Shown here one piece after another: positions 45,665 to 54,581 of a stretch of DNA of 64,000 nt. Made by a program: the position numbers and the translations under genes. The notes beneath the pieces are model-generated. The model was not told the origin of the DNA and ran no database searches. It was given only the letters and a program-made list of their open reading frames with translations. The stretch is from JAMXLO01 sp963799415 (GTDB lineage Bacteria > Pseudomonadota > Alphaproteobacteria > Acetobacterales > Acetobacteraceae): assembly GCA_963799415.1 (NCBI GenBank), contig CAWCXI010000037.1, forward strand, positions 111,370 to 175,369, read 5' to 3'. Positions within the stretch are counted from its first letter, which is position 1, and each line of letters begins with the position of its first letter.

Positions 45665-46811
45665 CTATCTCACTTGCTCAATATCTTGCTGATGGCATCC
45701 AGACGAGAGGAGTTCTCCCGATGGATTGCTTCGTTGGAAACTGGGTATGAGGGCGCCATATCCTTCACCGCATTCGTTCCAGGCATAGACCAGGACCGTA
45801 TTGGCGGGAGTTGCCGATCGATGGCTCCCGGTCCATGCAATGGCGTCCTGCAGGTGTTGGGCAATTTCCGACGGCGTAGCCCGCGCGTAGTACTTGTTGA
45901 TACCGACCCCTTTGGCCATGAATGAACGATCCCAATCGGGAGGATTCTCGATGAGCGGTCGCTGATCCCAACCGGTCATTACCGTGGGCACCATCGCGAC
46001 CCCGGCTGTCGCGAGCTGGTCCCAACGAGCTTTCGTATCCTGGGTCAACTTGCCATACGATGACCGGTCCGGATTGCCAACAATTGCGTAATTTCCGATA
46101 GCGTCCGCACCGACCGCTGCCATCATGGCGGCGTCCGATCCCAGAAGGACGATATAGGGATTGCCGCGTTTTTGCTCCCGCGCCGAAGCGCGAATGAAAG
46201 CAATCAGTTTCGCCACTCCTTGGTAGCCACCCCATTCGGCTTCGATTTGCGCTTTTGAAGCAGATAAAACGTAGTACAGAGGCCGGTCGCCCAGCACGTG
46301 GACGTAACCCTGTTCACCCATGGCCGCCACTTCGTGCAAGGTCCTATCCGAGAAATGGTCGACGCTTCCGCCATTTGCGATTGAGCCGATTATACAGAAA
46401 CCAATCTTGCTGCGGGATGTGCTGGCAAGATACAGCTTCAACGCGTTGCTCATTGGGTCGTTGATCGAGTATCCCACAAATGCCCAATAGTCGAGCCCGG
46501 CGCGCGAGGCGAGTGCGATCTCCTGATCCATTATCGGCTGATAGTCACCGTTTATCCTGACCTTGTCGGTCGCTACTTCGCTTCCAAAGAACGGCATGCG
46601 ATCGTGGTAGCGAGCTTGCCCCAATGCAGTCTCCATTGCTCGCGCCACTGACCCGTCGTTCGGATCGGTACCAGGCGTCCCACCGGATTGCTCCGACACG
46701 CGGGCGCTCGGCCGCCGCGCCAACATCTCTGCTTGCGCCTGCACCAAGCAGCAGCCCTGCAGCAGTCTCAAGAAAGCGCCGGCGAGATCTCCAAGCGAGC
46801 AGAAGGCTCAT
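45665..46811 (-). pseudogene. Tat-exported GH99/GH71-like protein, frameshifted
   Basis: From the ATG at 46811 the frame reads 'SRRRFLETAAGLLLGAG', a twin-arginine signal, then 'VGAIRWDAWY'. Homology resumes in another frame as 'TPGTDPNDGSVARAMETAL'. It continues 'YHDRMPFFGSEVATDKVRI', 'GLDYWAFVGYSIND' and 'VLVYAWNECGEGYGALIPSF', which match glycoside-hydrolase-99-like/WbsX-like proteins. The join at about 46672 is explained exactly if an 11-bp tandem repeat (ACGCCTGGTAC twice) lost one copy; restoring it gives 385 aa. Its start overlaps the methyltransferase stop (ATGA). Function likely acts on an extracytoplasmic glycan. Confidence 0.78.
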
Positions 46812-47563
46812 ATAAGCGTCAGCTTCTTGCCTCGCATTTTGATCAGCTCATCAATCTTGAAATCACCGCGCTTCGCGACGCCCCGTTTGAGCAACACAAG
46901 CGCCGGCAATACCTCAATGCGATCAATGAGACCAGGAGTCGATGCATACATCATGAGGAGTTCAAACACGAGATTGGTCAGAGCAGGCTGATCTGTCCAC
47001 ACCTGGGTCTGGAAGGGCTCTCCCCAATGAGCCCACGCCCAATCTTCCAGGCAATAGAACCCACCCGACGCCATGCGCCCAAAAGAAAGCTCGAATGTCA
47101 CTTTTGAAAAACGGTAATTATGAGACGCATCATCAGAGATAATCCCAATCTCTGCATTTCCGAACTCATCCCTGACCGCTTTATCGATTTGTTCTTTGTC
47201 TGCCTGGCTCACGTTATAGTAAATCTTGACCCGGTCCTGCAATCCGAGGTCACGAATGTGACGCAACACATGCTCGCTGGGAGGCCGAATGTCGATTCCG
47301 ACAAACTTGAACTCGGGATATGCGAGGGCAAAGAGAATGATCGATCCACCTTCAAACACACCAAACTCAAGCATATTCTGCGTAGGGGCCTTCTCAAATA
47401 TCGGTTCGTAGTGCTTTAGAAAGCCTGGACCCTTAAGTATTATGATCTCGTCTTCGGTGGTCTTATAAGTATTGTATTGGGAATTAATAAAGCGGAACTT
47501 TATGCCTGAAACTCGGAACTCGGCCCCGTTTTCATCTTCGATTAGCCGCTCGATGGCACCCAT
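46808..47563 (-). CDS. Class I SAM-dependent methyltransferase-like protein
   Basis: A 251-aa protein with Rossmann motif I 'MLEFGVFEGGSIILFALAYP', motif II 'FKFVGIDIRPPSEH' and 'IISDDASHNYRFSKVTFELSF', followed by 'GGFYCLEDWAWAHWGEP'. This pattern matches methyltransferase/cephalosporin-hydroxylase-like families often found in polysaccharide or secondary-metabolite loci. Base composition is visibly AT-richer than the rest of the window, suggesting transfer. It is translationally coupled to the GH99-like gene. The acceptor is unknown. Confidence 0.82.
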   Translation of the reverse strand: MGAIERLIEDENGAEFRVSGIKFRFINSQYNTYKTTEDEIIILKGPGFLKHYEPIFEKAPTQNMLEFGVFEGGSIILFALAYPEFKFVGIDIRPPSEHVLRHIRDLGLQDRVKIYYNVSQADKEQIDKAVRDEFGNAEIGIISDDASHNYRFSKVTFELSFGRMASGGFYCLEDWAWAHWGEPFQTQVWTDQPALTNLVFELLMMYASTPGLIDRIEVLPALVLLKRGVAKRGDFKIDELIKMRGKKLTLI

Positions 47564-47761
47564 TAGGGCCGCGCTCCTTAAGCCATTATCGACAGCACCG
47601 TAACAACTAGCCTGTTATCAGACGCCAGTCGACTGTTTTATGATTCGGTCTACCAACTACCCTGTTCTTTGGGCAGTCTGGAGCTGTGGCTGTTTGGAAT
47701 GACGCCAGTCTACCTCTAATATCACACCGTGCGGTTTGCATTCGCGGCCGGAGGGGAAGGC
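47564..47761. other. AT-rich gap upstream of the methyltransferase gene
   Basis: A 198-bp gap with low G+C compared with the surroundings. It should contain the promoter of the methyltransferase/GH99-like pair and the end of phnX. The words 'CTACC' and 'GACGCCAGTC' recur in 47610-47715 (GACGCCAGTC at about 47621 and 47701), a short direct repeat. Confidence 0.4.
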
Positions 47762-48565
47762 TCAAGCCGCAGTAGGCCGCTCGCCGGCGGCAAGTCGCGC
47801 ATCGATCGTCGCCACGGCCTGCGGCAACTCAGCGATGCTGTCGATCACCATATCCGCATCGCGCAGCTCGGCCGCAGCATGTTCACGCAAGCTGCTACGT
47901 TCCGCCTGTGACAGCATCGCCAACTCCTCGGCTGACAGACCAACGGCATTGCCGGTCAGCGCGATGCCGACAGTCCACGTCCCTGCCGCCTTGCCTTCGC
48001 CGATGCCAGGGGCGGTGTCATCCACCTTAACAACGCTTGCGGCGGGCCACACGCCGAGCTTCGCCATCGCGTACCACATCATCAGCGGAGTCGGCCGTCC
48101 GGCTAGAAGATCGCCCGCGCAGACGGTCAACTCTGGCACGTAGCCCGAGGCAGCCGCGAGTGGCTCCAGCACGTCCATGATCGGCCGCGTGTAGCCGGTG
48201 GTGCCCGCAATTCGGATGCCACGCGCGCGCATGGCGTCCATCGCAGCGATCGTGCCCGCGATGATGTCGGCATGCTCGCGAACCGCCGCGATATTCATCG
48301 GCTCGAACACCTTGAAGATCGCATCGACATCGCCCTCGGAGAAGTCGCGGCCATGCCGTGCAAGCCATGCCGCGGCGACCGACGGTATCTGACCCACCGC
48401 GTGGATGTGATCCCACTTCGCCATGCCCATCGGCCCGCGCGCCTCGGCAATGCTTATCGTCACGCCGAACTGTGCGAAGGCGCGCACGAAGGCACCCATT
48501 GGCGCGCGGCTGCCGTGATCCACCACGGTGCCCGCCCAGTCCAGGATAGCGGCCTGTAGTTTCAT
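47762..48565 (-). CDS. phnX: Phosphonoacetaldehyde hydrolase
   Basis: A 267-aa HAD-superfamily phosphonatase that cleaves the C-P bond of phosphonoacetaldehyde to acetaldehyde and phosphate. The nucleophile Asp9 is in 'ILDWAGTVVDHGSRAPM', a PhnX hallmark. The Schiff-base Lys50 is in 'RGPMGMAKWDHI'. 'IRIAGTTGYTRPIMD' and 'VVKVDDTAPGIGEGKAAGTW' are further HAD motifs. It is divergent from the pbfA-like gene with a 53-bp gap, which fits a joint role in 2-aminoethylphosphonate-type catabolism. phnW is absent. Confidence 0.94.
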   Translation of the reverse strand: MKLQAAILDWAGTVVDHGSRAPMGAFVRAFAQFGVTISIAEARGPMGMAKWDHIHAVGQIPSVAAAWLARHGRDFSEGDVDAIFKVFEPMNIAAVREHADIIAGTIAAMDAMRARGIRIAGTTGYTRPIMDVLEPLAAASGYVPELTVCAGDLLAGRPTPLMMWYAMAKLGVWPAASVVKVDDTAPGIGEGKAAGTWTVGIALTGNAVGLSAEELAMLSQAERSSLREHAAAELRDADMVIDSIAELPQAVATIDARLAAGERPTAA

Positions 48566-48618
48566 GCGCGCATCTCAGCACGCTTGCCCATTGGGCGCCA
48601 TCCGCTCAGCATGGCCGC

Positions 48619-49926
48619 ATGGAGGATCACACCGAAGGCGATATCAATCTCGGCGACGCGCGCACCGCGTGGCAGCGTGGCTACATCGATGCCGAGACGC
48701 GGGCGCTGCTCGATGAAGATGCACGGTGGTTTCTGCATCAGGCACTCTCCACGCCATGCCTGAACGTGATTGAGCGAGCCGAAGGAATCTACCTCGTCGA
48801 TACGGCGGGGCACCGGATCATGGATTTCCATGGCAACACGGTGCATCAGGTCGGCTATGGCCATCCGCGCGTGATCGAGGCGATGACGCGGCAACTGGCA
48901 ACCCTGCCGTTCTCCCCGCGACGCTACACCAATCGTGCCGCAATCGAGCTAGCCAGACGTCTGGCTGAGTTAGCGCCGGAAGGACTGAACAAGGTGCTGT
49001 TCGCGCCGAGCGGCACAGCGGCGATCGGCATGGCACTGAAGCTGGCGCGCCATGCAACGGGGTGTCACAAGACGGTATCGATGTGGGATGCGTTTCATGG
49101 CGCTTCGCTCGACGCGATATCGATAGGCGGCGAGGCGATCTTCCGTCGCGATGCCGGCCCCCTGTTGCCAGGCACCGAACACGTGCCTCCGCCATCGTTG
49201 GCGCCACGGTTTTTCGGCGACGATGGGCGCGCGCACGAGCGCCTCGCCGACTACATTGAATATGTGCTGGCAGTGCAAGGCGACGTCGGCGCGCTGGTCG
49301 CTGAACCGGTGCGATGGACAACTTTGGAGGCGCCACCAGCGGATTTCTGGCCGCGCGTACGGGCAAGCTGTGACCGACACGGCGCGCTGCTGATCTTCGA
49401 CGAGATACCGAGCTGCCTGGGACGCACCGGCACGATGTTCGCGTGCGAGCAGACGGGCTGCGTGCCTGACATGCTTGTGCTCGGCAAGGGCCTCGGCGGC
49501 GGCGTGTTCCCGATGGCGGCGCTGCTCGCGCGCGAGGACCTGGATGTCGCAGGTGATCGGGCATTGGGGCACTACACGCACGAGAAGAGCTCGGTCGGAT
49601 GCATGGCGGCGCTCGCAACGCTGGACGTGATCAGGGATGAGAAGCTGCTCGAGCACTCGCGCGAGCTGGGGGCACATGGTTTGGAGCGGCTACAGCGCCT
49701 GCAGCACGAGCAGATACGTGCAGTGCGAGGGCTTGGTTTGTCGCTTGCCGTGGAAGTTGCCAGTGCCACACTGGCGGAAGCAGCAATGTATCGCTGCCTT
49801 ACCAAGGGCCTCAGCTTCAAGGTAGGCGGCGGCAACGTCCTCGCGCTGTGCCCGCCTCTGACGATCACGCGCGCCGAACTGGACGCCGCCATCGACATTC
49901 TCGACTTGTCATTACGAGGAGCGTAG
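48619..49926 (+). CDS. pbfA: PLP-dependent class III aminotransferase-fold enzyme, probable (R)-1-hydroxy-2-aminoethylphosphonate ammonia-lyase
   Basis: A 435-aa PLP enzyme. 'EGDINLGDARTAWQRG', 'DEDARWFLHQALSTPCLN', 'MDFHGNTVHQVGYGHPRVIE' and 'LPFSPRRYTNRAAIELARRL' are close to what I recall of PbfA. 'IFDEIPSCLGRTG' holds the PLP-ring Asp, and the PLP Lys is Lys290 in 'LGKGLGGGVFP'. PbfA converts (R)-1-hydroxy-2-aminoethylphosphonate to phosphonoacetaldehyde and ammonia, the substrate of the divergent phnX. A plain class III transaminase remains the alternative. The last codons and stop lie inside a dispersed repeat. Confidence 0.8.
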   Translation: MEDHTEGDINLGDARTAWQRGYIDAETRALLDEDARWFLHQALSTPCLNVIERAEGIYLVDTAGHRIMDFHGNTVHQVGYGHPRVIEAMTRQLATLPFSPRRYTNRAAIELARRLAELAPEGLNKVLFAPSGTAAIGMALKLARHATGCHKTVSMWDAFHGASLDAISIGGEAIFRRDAGPLLPGTEHVPPPSLAPRFFGDDGRAHERLADYIEYVLAVQGDVGALVAEPVRWTTLEAPPADFWPRVRASCDRHGALLIFDEIPSCLGRTGTMFACEQTGCVPDMLVLGKGLGGGVFPMAALLAREDLDVAGDRALGHYTHEKSSVGCMAALATLDVIRDEKLLEHSRELGAHGLERLQRLQHEQIRAVRGLGLSLAVEVASATLAEAAMYRCLTKGLSFKVGGGNVLALCPPLTITRAELDAAIDILDLSLRGA

Positions 49927-50001
49927 CGGTCCCGGAGGTGATCCGGGAAGCAATCCCCAGCATCCCCTGAGGACAACTTCGCCGCCCCCTCGCCATGACG
50001 C
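49906..50001. repeat. Dispersed CATTRCGAG-type repeat copy
   Basis: TTGTCATTACGAGGAGCG begins here, 'GAAGCAATCCCC' lies at about 49947-49958, and 'CCCCTCGCCATGACG' closes it. This is the same plan as the element at 25852. It spans the stop of pbfA (49926) and reaches the stop of the convergent gene (50002). Confidence 0.65.
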
Positions 50002-50566
50002 CTACAGCGGCTTCAGCGGCGGCGTCTCTCCGGCGGGCAGTGGTACGCCATCCACATTCAGCACCATCGACACCAGGCTGTAGTAGCCGACCGCGCCGAT
50101 CAGGTCGATCACACCACGCTCGCCGAACCGGTTCTTGATGCGCCCATAGTTCGCGTCCGACGCATGCCCGCTCGACAGCAGCTCGGTGCAGAAATCGTAG
50201 ACCTCCGACTCATCATCCTGCATGCCCTGCGGTCGCGTGCCGGCAGCGATCGCATCGCAGATTGCGGTCTTCAGACCCGCCTCGATCGCCAGCCGACGAT
50301 GCGCGTAGAACTCGGTACTGCGCTGTCCACTTCCGGCCGGCCATCATGATCGCCATCTCGTTCAGTCGCCCCGGAATCGCACTGGAATACCGAACATGGG
50401 CGCCAACCCGTTGCACCAGATCGCACAGATCAGGGCTGCGCAGCAGCGCGTTGAATGGACCTCGCAGTCCCGCACCGCGCGGCCCAGACTGGATCGCGTC
50501 CGCCACCTTCTTCTGCTCCGGCGTCATGGTCTCCGGCGTCAGTTCCTTAAAACGTCGTTCGCTCAT
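50002..50566 (-). pseudogene. Carboxymuconolactone decarboxylase-like protein, frameshifted
   Basis: The first frame reads 'MSERRFKELTPETMTPEQKK', 'GLRGPFNALLRSPDL' and 'RLNEMAIMMAGRKWTAQY'. One extra base near 50318 then breaks it. In the other frame it continues 'EFYAHRRLAIEAGL', 'VYDFCTELLSSGHASDANY' and 'LIGAVGYYSLVSMVLNVDG' to the stop at 50002, the normal CMD/AhpD-like C-terminus. Corrected length is 187 aa. It is 20 bp after the SDR, and the ATG follows GGAGGA. Confidence 0.82.
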
Positions 50567-50585
50567 CGCATTCCTCCTCCTGTTG

Positions 50586-51392
50586 TCACGGCGATGCGAG
50601 GATCAGGCCGCCATCGACGATGATCTCCGTTCCCGTAATGTAATTGGCCTCGTCCGAGGCCAGGAAAAGCACAGCATGCGCCACATCCCACGCCGTGCCC
50701 ATCCGCCCCATCGGCGTACGCGCGTTGCGGCTGGCGATCAGCGCCGCCGCATCGTTGTCGCCGACCGTGCGCGCCAGACGATATTCCACCAGCGGCGTGT
50801 GCATCAGACCCGGCACCACGGTGTTGCAGCGGATGCCCTTCTTCGCATACGCCCCGGCAGTCGAGCGGGTGAACTGGATCACCGCCGCCTTGCTGGCGCT
50901 GTATCCGACATGCACGCGACCACCATGGCCGTCATTGCGCAGACCGGCGACCGAAGACAGGTTGACGATAGCGCCCTTGCCCTGCGTTTCCATCACCGGA
51001 AGAACGTATTTGCAGCCCAAAAAAACGGTCTTCAGGTTCGTGTCGATCTGGCGATCCCAGACCTCCTCGGTCATCGACACCGGATCTCCGGGCGCGGAGC
51101 CACCGACATTGTTGACCAGCACATCGATCTTCTTGAAGCGGTTCAGACAAGCCTGAACCATCTCCTGAACTTCGGCAGCGATCAACATGTCGCAGCGATG
51201 CACCGCGCAGGTCCCACCCTCGCCTTCGATGATCTCACGCGTTTCGTTGGCGGCGGCTTCGTTGATGTCCACCAGGAACACCGCCGCGCCCTGACGTGCG
51301 AGCAACGTCGCGGTCGCCTTGCCATTGCCCCAGCCAGGGCCGATCGACCCGGCGCCAGTGACGATCGCCACCTTGTCTTTCATGCTCAGCAT
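50586..51392 (-). CDS. SDR-family oxidoreductase
   Basis: A 268-aa short-chain dehydrogenase. Cofactor motif 'AIVTGAGSIGPGWGNGKATA' is an atypical, extended TGxxxGxG loop; 'VLVNNVGGSAPGDP' replaces NNAG. Catalytic Ser in 'NLSSVAGLRN' and 'YSASK' as YxxxK. C-terminal 'GTEIIVDGGLILASP'. I chose ATG 51392 because AAGGAG lies 6 bases upstream. It starts 12 bases after the RND pump stop, so it may share the transcript although its function is unlikely to be efflux. Confidence 0.9.
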   Translation of the reverse strand: MLSMKDKVAIVTGAGSIGPGWGNGKATATLLARQGAAVFLVDINEAAANETREIIEGEGGTCAVHRCDMLIAAEVQEMVQACLNRFKKIDVLVNNVGGSAPGDPVSMTEEVWDRQIDTNLKTVFLGCKYVLPVMETQGKGAIVNLSSVAGLRNDGHGGRVHVGYSASKAAVIQFTRSTAGAYAKKGIRCNTVVPGLMHTPLVEYRLARTVGDNDAAALIASRNARTPMGRMGTAWDVAHAVLFLASDEANYITGTEIIVDGGLILASP

Positions 51393-51403
51393 GCTCGTCT
51401 CCT

Positions 51404-54400
51404 TCAGGCCGCAGTAGGCACGGGTGCACGCTGCTTCCGCGTCTTGCGCCATTCCTCGAAGCGCTGCATGACGACGAAGAACGACGGCACGAACAGCACC
51501 GCAAGACAAGTGGACGCGATCATGCCGCTAAGCACGGCAAGGCCCAGCGAGACTCGTGCACTCGCTCCTGCACCAGTCGCAGTCACCAGCGGTACGACAC
51601 CCAGGATGAAGGCAAACGATGTCATAAGGATCGGTCGGAAGCGAACACGTGCCGCATCGACGGCCGCCTGGACAATGGGCTCGTTCTGTAGCATGCGCCG
51701 CTCGCGCGCGACCTCCACGATCAGGATCGCATTCTTCGCCGATAGCGCGATCAGCAGGACAAGTCCGATCTGGGTGTAAAGATTGTTGGACAAGCCGAGG
51801 CTGGTCAGCGCTATCACCGGACCAAGCAGGGATAACGGGACCGCGAGAATGACCGATATCGGTGCAATCCAGCTCTCGTACTGGCCGGCCAAGCATAGAT
51901 ACACCAACAGCATGCCCAGGCCGAAAACATAGATGATCTGGTTGCCGACGATCTTCTCCTGATAAGACATCGCAGTCCACTCAAATCCTGCGCCGCGCGG
52001 CAAGGATTTGTCCGCAATCTCCTCCATCAGGTTCATTGCCTCCCCGGAGCTGAAGCCCGCCGCTGGTCCACCCACGATGCTCGCCGTCGGATACAGATTA
52101 TAGAGGCCGACGAGTGAAGGCCCGACCATCGGACTTATCTGGACCAGGGTTCCCAGCGGCACCATCTTGTTGTCCTGGCTCCGCACATAGAGATTCTCGA
52201 TGTCGCGCGGCAACAGCCGGAACTTTGAGTCAGCCTGTACATACACCTGGAACGTACGCCCGAACTTGTTGAACTGATTGACGTAGCTTGCCCCGACGTA
52301 ACCCGCGAGCACGTTGAACACATCTCCGACCGCAACATGCAGGGTTTCCGCCTTCACCCGGTCCACCGTCACGCGAATCTGAGGAACCCCAGCACGAAAC
52401 GATGAATTCAGCCGTTGCAGTTCAGTTTGGGTGTTCCCGTCATGCACCATAGTCTGGACGACGGTTTGCAGCTTGGCATAGTCGAAACTTCCGTCGCGCA
52501 GTTCGACCTGCATGGTGAAGCCGCTGGCGTTACCAATGCCCTGAATTGGCGGCGGTATCAGTACAAGCGCCACCGCATCCTGTACCTTGTCGAGCGCTCC
52601 CTGAAGATTGGCATAAACCGAACGCAGATCCGCACCGCTGCCTGGCTTGCGCAGACTCCAATCCTTCAGGATCACATAGGCAACGCCGGCATTTGCCAAA
52701 GTTGCGCTGTTGTCCAGCACCGAGATACCGCTGATCGAGATCACCTGATCCACGCCAGGGACACCCAGCGCGATCTTTGTCACCTGATCCATCACCTGCT
52801 GCGTGCGACCCGCGGCCGCACCATCCGGAAGCTGCGTCGCCACCAGCACGTAACCCTGATCCTCCACAGGAATGAACGACGTCGGCAATCGAGTGATACC
52901 CCAAACGCCGACCCCCGCGACGACAAGCGCGACGATCACCATCAGGCCGCTGTGGCGCGCCATGGCACCGATCAGCCACGCATACCCATTCTCGATCGGT
53001 CGATAGACCCGGTTGAACCCACGAAAGAAGAAGTTGCGCTTCTCCGGCGGCACCGGCATGCGCAGCCACAGCGCGCATTGCGTCGGCTTCAGCGTTGCGG
53101 CGTTGATCGCGCTGATCAACGCGGTCGCCGCAATCACCAGTGCGAACTGGGCGTACATCTGCCCGGTCAGTCCTGGCAGGAATGCGGCTGGGATGAACAC
53201 CGACATCAGCACGAGCGTGATGCCGATGATCGGCCCGAACAGCTCCTCCATTGCCTTGATGGCAGCATCGTGCGGTGTCAGGCCGCGCTCGATTTGGTGT
53301 GCCGCACCTTCCACCACGACGATCGCGTCATCGACCACGATGCCGATGGCCAGGATGATCGCGAACAGTGTGGAAAGATTGACCGTAAATCCGAGCGCTG
53401 CCATCGCAGCAAATGCACCGATGATCGTTACCGGGACCGTCGTTGCCGGTACCAAGGTGGCGCGCCAATCCTGCAGGAATACCAGGATTACGATCAGCAC
53501 GAGCACCGCAGCCTCGATCAGCGTCTTGTAAACCTCGTGAATAGAGGCATTCACGAAGCGCGTCGTGTCGAACGGCACGTTGTACGCAAGGCCCTGCGGG
53601 AACGACTTGGCCAGCTCCGCCATCTTGGCGTTGACCAGCGACGCAACGTTCAATGCGTTGGCCGTCGGCAGCTGATAGATCCCAATGCCTGCCGCCGGTT
53701 TGCCGTTCAGCCTGAACGATTGGGAATAGGTCTGCGCGCCCAGTTCGACGCGTCCCACGTCCTTCACGCGGGTGATTTGGCCACCGTTGGCGCTGTCCAC
53801 CTTGACAATGATGTTGCCGAATTCCGCCGGATCGGCGAGTCGACCCTCGATGTTGACGGTGTACTGAAAGGCCTGACCGGATGGCGCCGGCGGTGCACCG
53901 ACCTGGCCAGCCGTGACCTGCTGGCTCTGCTGCTGGATTGCCTTGATCACGTCCTCGGGTGCCAGACCACGCGCCTGCAGCGTCTGCGGATCAAGCCAGA
54001 TGCGCATGGAATATTGCCCGACACCGAACACGCTGACATTGCCGACGCCAGGGATGCGAGAAAGTTCAGGGACCAGACTGATGGTCGCGTAGTTGCTCAG
54101 GAACAGGCTGTCGTAGCGGCCATCCGGCGAGGTCAACGTCACGATCTGCAGGATCGACGTGGACTTTTGCTGCACGGTGACGCCCTGCACCTGCACCGCC
54201 TGCGGCAGCGACGCCATCGCCGCAGAGACGCGATTCTGCACAAGGACCTGTGCGAAGTTGAGGTCGGTGCCAATTTCGAAGGTCACAATGAGCGAGTACG
54301 TGCCATCGGACGCGCTGGTCGACTGCATGTAGAGCATGCCCTGCACGCCGTTGACCTGCTGCTCGATCGGGAGCGCCACCGTGTTCATCACAGTGTCCGC

Positions 54401-54562
54401 GCTCGCCCCCGGATAGCTGGTCGTGACGGATACGGTCGGCGGCACGACGTTCGGGTATTGCGCCACCGGCAGCGTGAACAGCGCAACCCCGCCGATCAGC
54501 ACCATAACGATTGCCAGCACGTTGGCCAGCACCGGCCGATTGATGAAGAATTTTGAGATCAT
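51404..54562 (-). CDS. RND multidrug efflux pump, inner-membrane permease (AcrB/MexB type)
   Basis: A 1052-aa HAE1-family transporter. It starts 'MISKFFINRPVLANVLAIVM' and has 'YPNVVPPTVSVTTSYPGASA'. TM4 'IVVDDAIVVVEGAAHQIERG' contains the proton-relay Asp pair, and the second half has 'GMLLVYLCLAGQYESWIAPI' and 'LIALSAKNAILIVEVARE'. Twelve membrane segments and two large periplasmic loops are evident from the pattern. It exports drugs, solvents or bile-like compounds with the adaptor encoded 19 bp upstream. No outer-membrane TolC-type gene or TetR regulator lies beside it. Confidence 0.95.
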   Translation of the reverse strand: MISKFFINRPVLANVLAIVMVLIGGVALFTLPVAQYPNVVPPTVSVTTSYPGASADTVMNTVALPIEQQVNGVQGMLYMQSTSASDGTYSLIVTFEIGTDLNFAQVLVQNRVSAAMASLPQAVQVQGVTVQQKSTSILQIVTLTSPDGRYDSLFLSNYATISLVPELSRIPGVGNVSVFGVGQYSMRIWLDPQTLQARGLAPEDVIKAIQQQSQQVTAGQVGAPPAPSGQAFQYTVNIEGRLADPAEFGNIIVKVDSANGGQITRVKDVGRVELGAQTYSQSFRLNGKPAAGIGIYQLPTANALNVASLVNAKMAELAKSFPQGLAYNVPFDTTRFVNASIHEVYKTLIEAAVLVLIVILVFLQDWRATLVPATTVPVTIIGAFAAMAALGFTVNLSTLFAIILAIGIVVDDAIVVVEGAAHQIERGLTPHDAAIKAMEELFGPIIGITLVLMSVFIPAAFLPGLTGQMYAQFALVIAATALISAINAATLKPTQCALWLRMPVPPEKRNFFFRGFNRVYRPIENGYAWLIGAMARHSGLMVIVALVVAGVGVWGITRLPTSFIPVEDQGYVLVATQLPDGAAAGRTQQVMDQVTKIALGVPGVDQVISISGISVLDNSATLANAGVAYVILKDWSLRKPGSGADLRSVYANLQGALDKVQDAVALVLIPPPIQGIGNASGFTMQVELRDGSFDYAKLQTVVQTMVHDGNTQTELQRLNSSFRAGVPQIRVTVDRVKAETLHVAVGDVFNVLAGYVGASYVNQFNKFGRTFQVYVQADSKFRLLPRDIENLYVRSQDNKMVPLGTLVQISPMVGPSLVGLYNLYPTASIVGGPAAGFSSGEAMNLMEEIADKSLPRGAGFEWTAMSYQEKIVGNQIIYVFGLGMLLVYLCLAGQYESWIAPISVILAVPLSLLGPVIALTSLGLSNNLYTQIGLVLLIALSAKNAILIVEVARERRMLQNEPIVQAAVDAARVRFRPILMTSFAFILGVVPLVTATGAGASARVSLGLAVLSGMIASTCLAVLFVPSFFVVMQRFEEWRKTRKQRAPVPTAA

Positions 54563-54581
54563 CGGCTTCGGCCGCTCGCCG

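Noticed and set aside
52415..54556. A 713-codon open frame antisense to the RND pump
   Set aside because: It is a high-GC mirror of the pump gene: low-complexity His/Arg/Gln-rich translation, no motif, no ribosome site.
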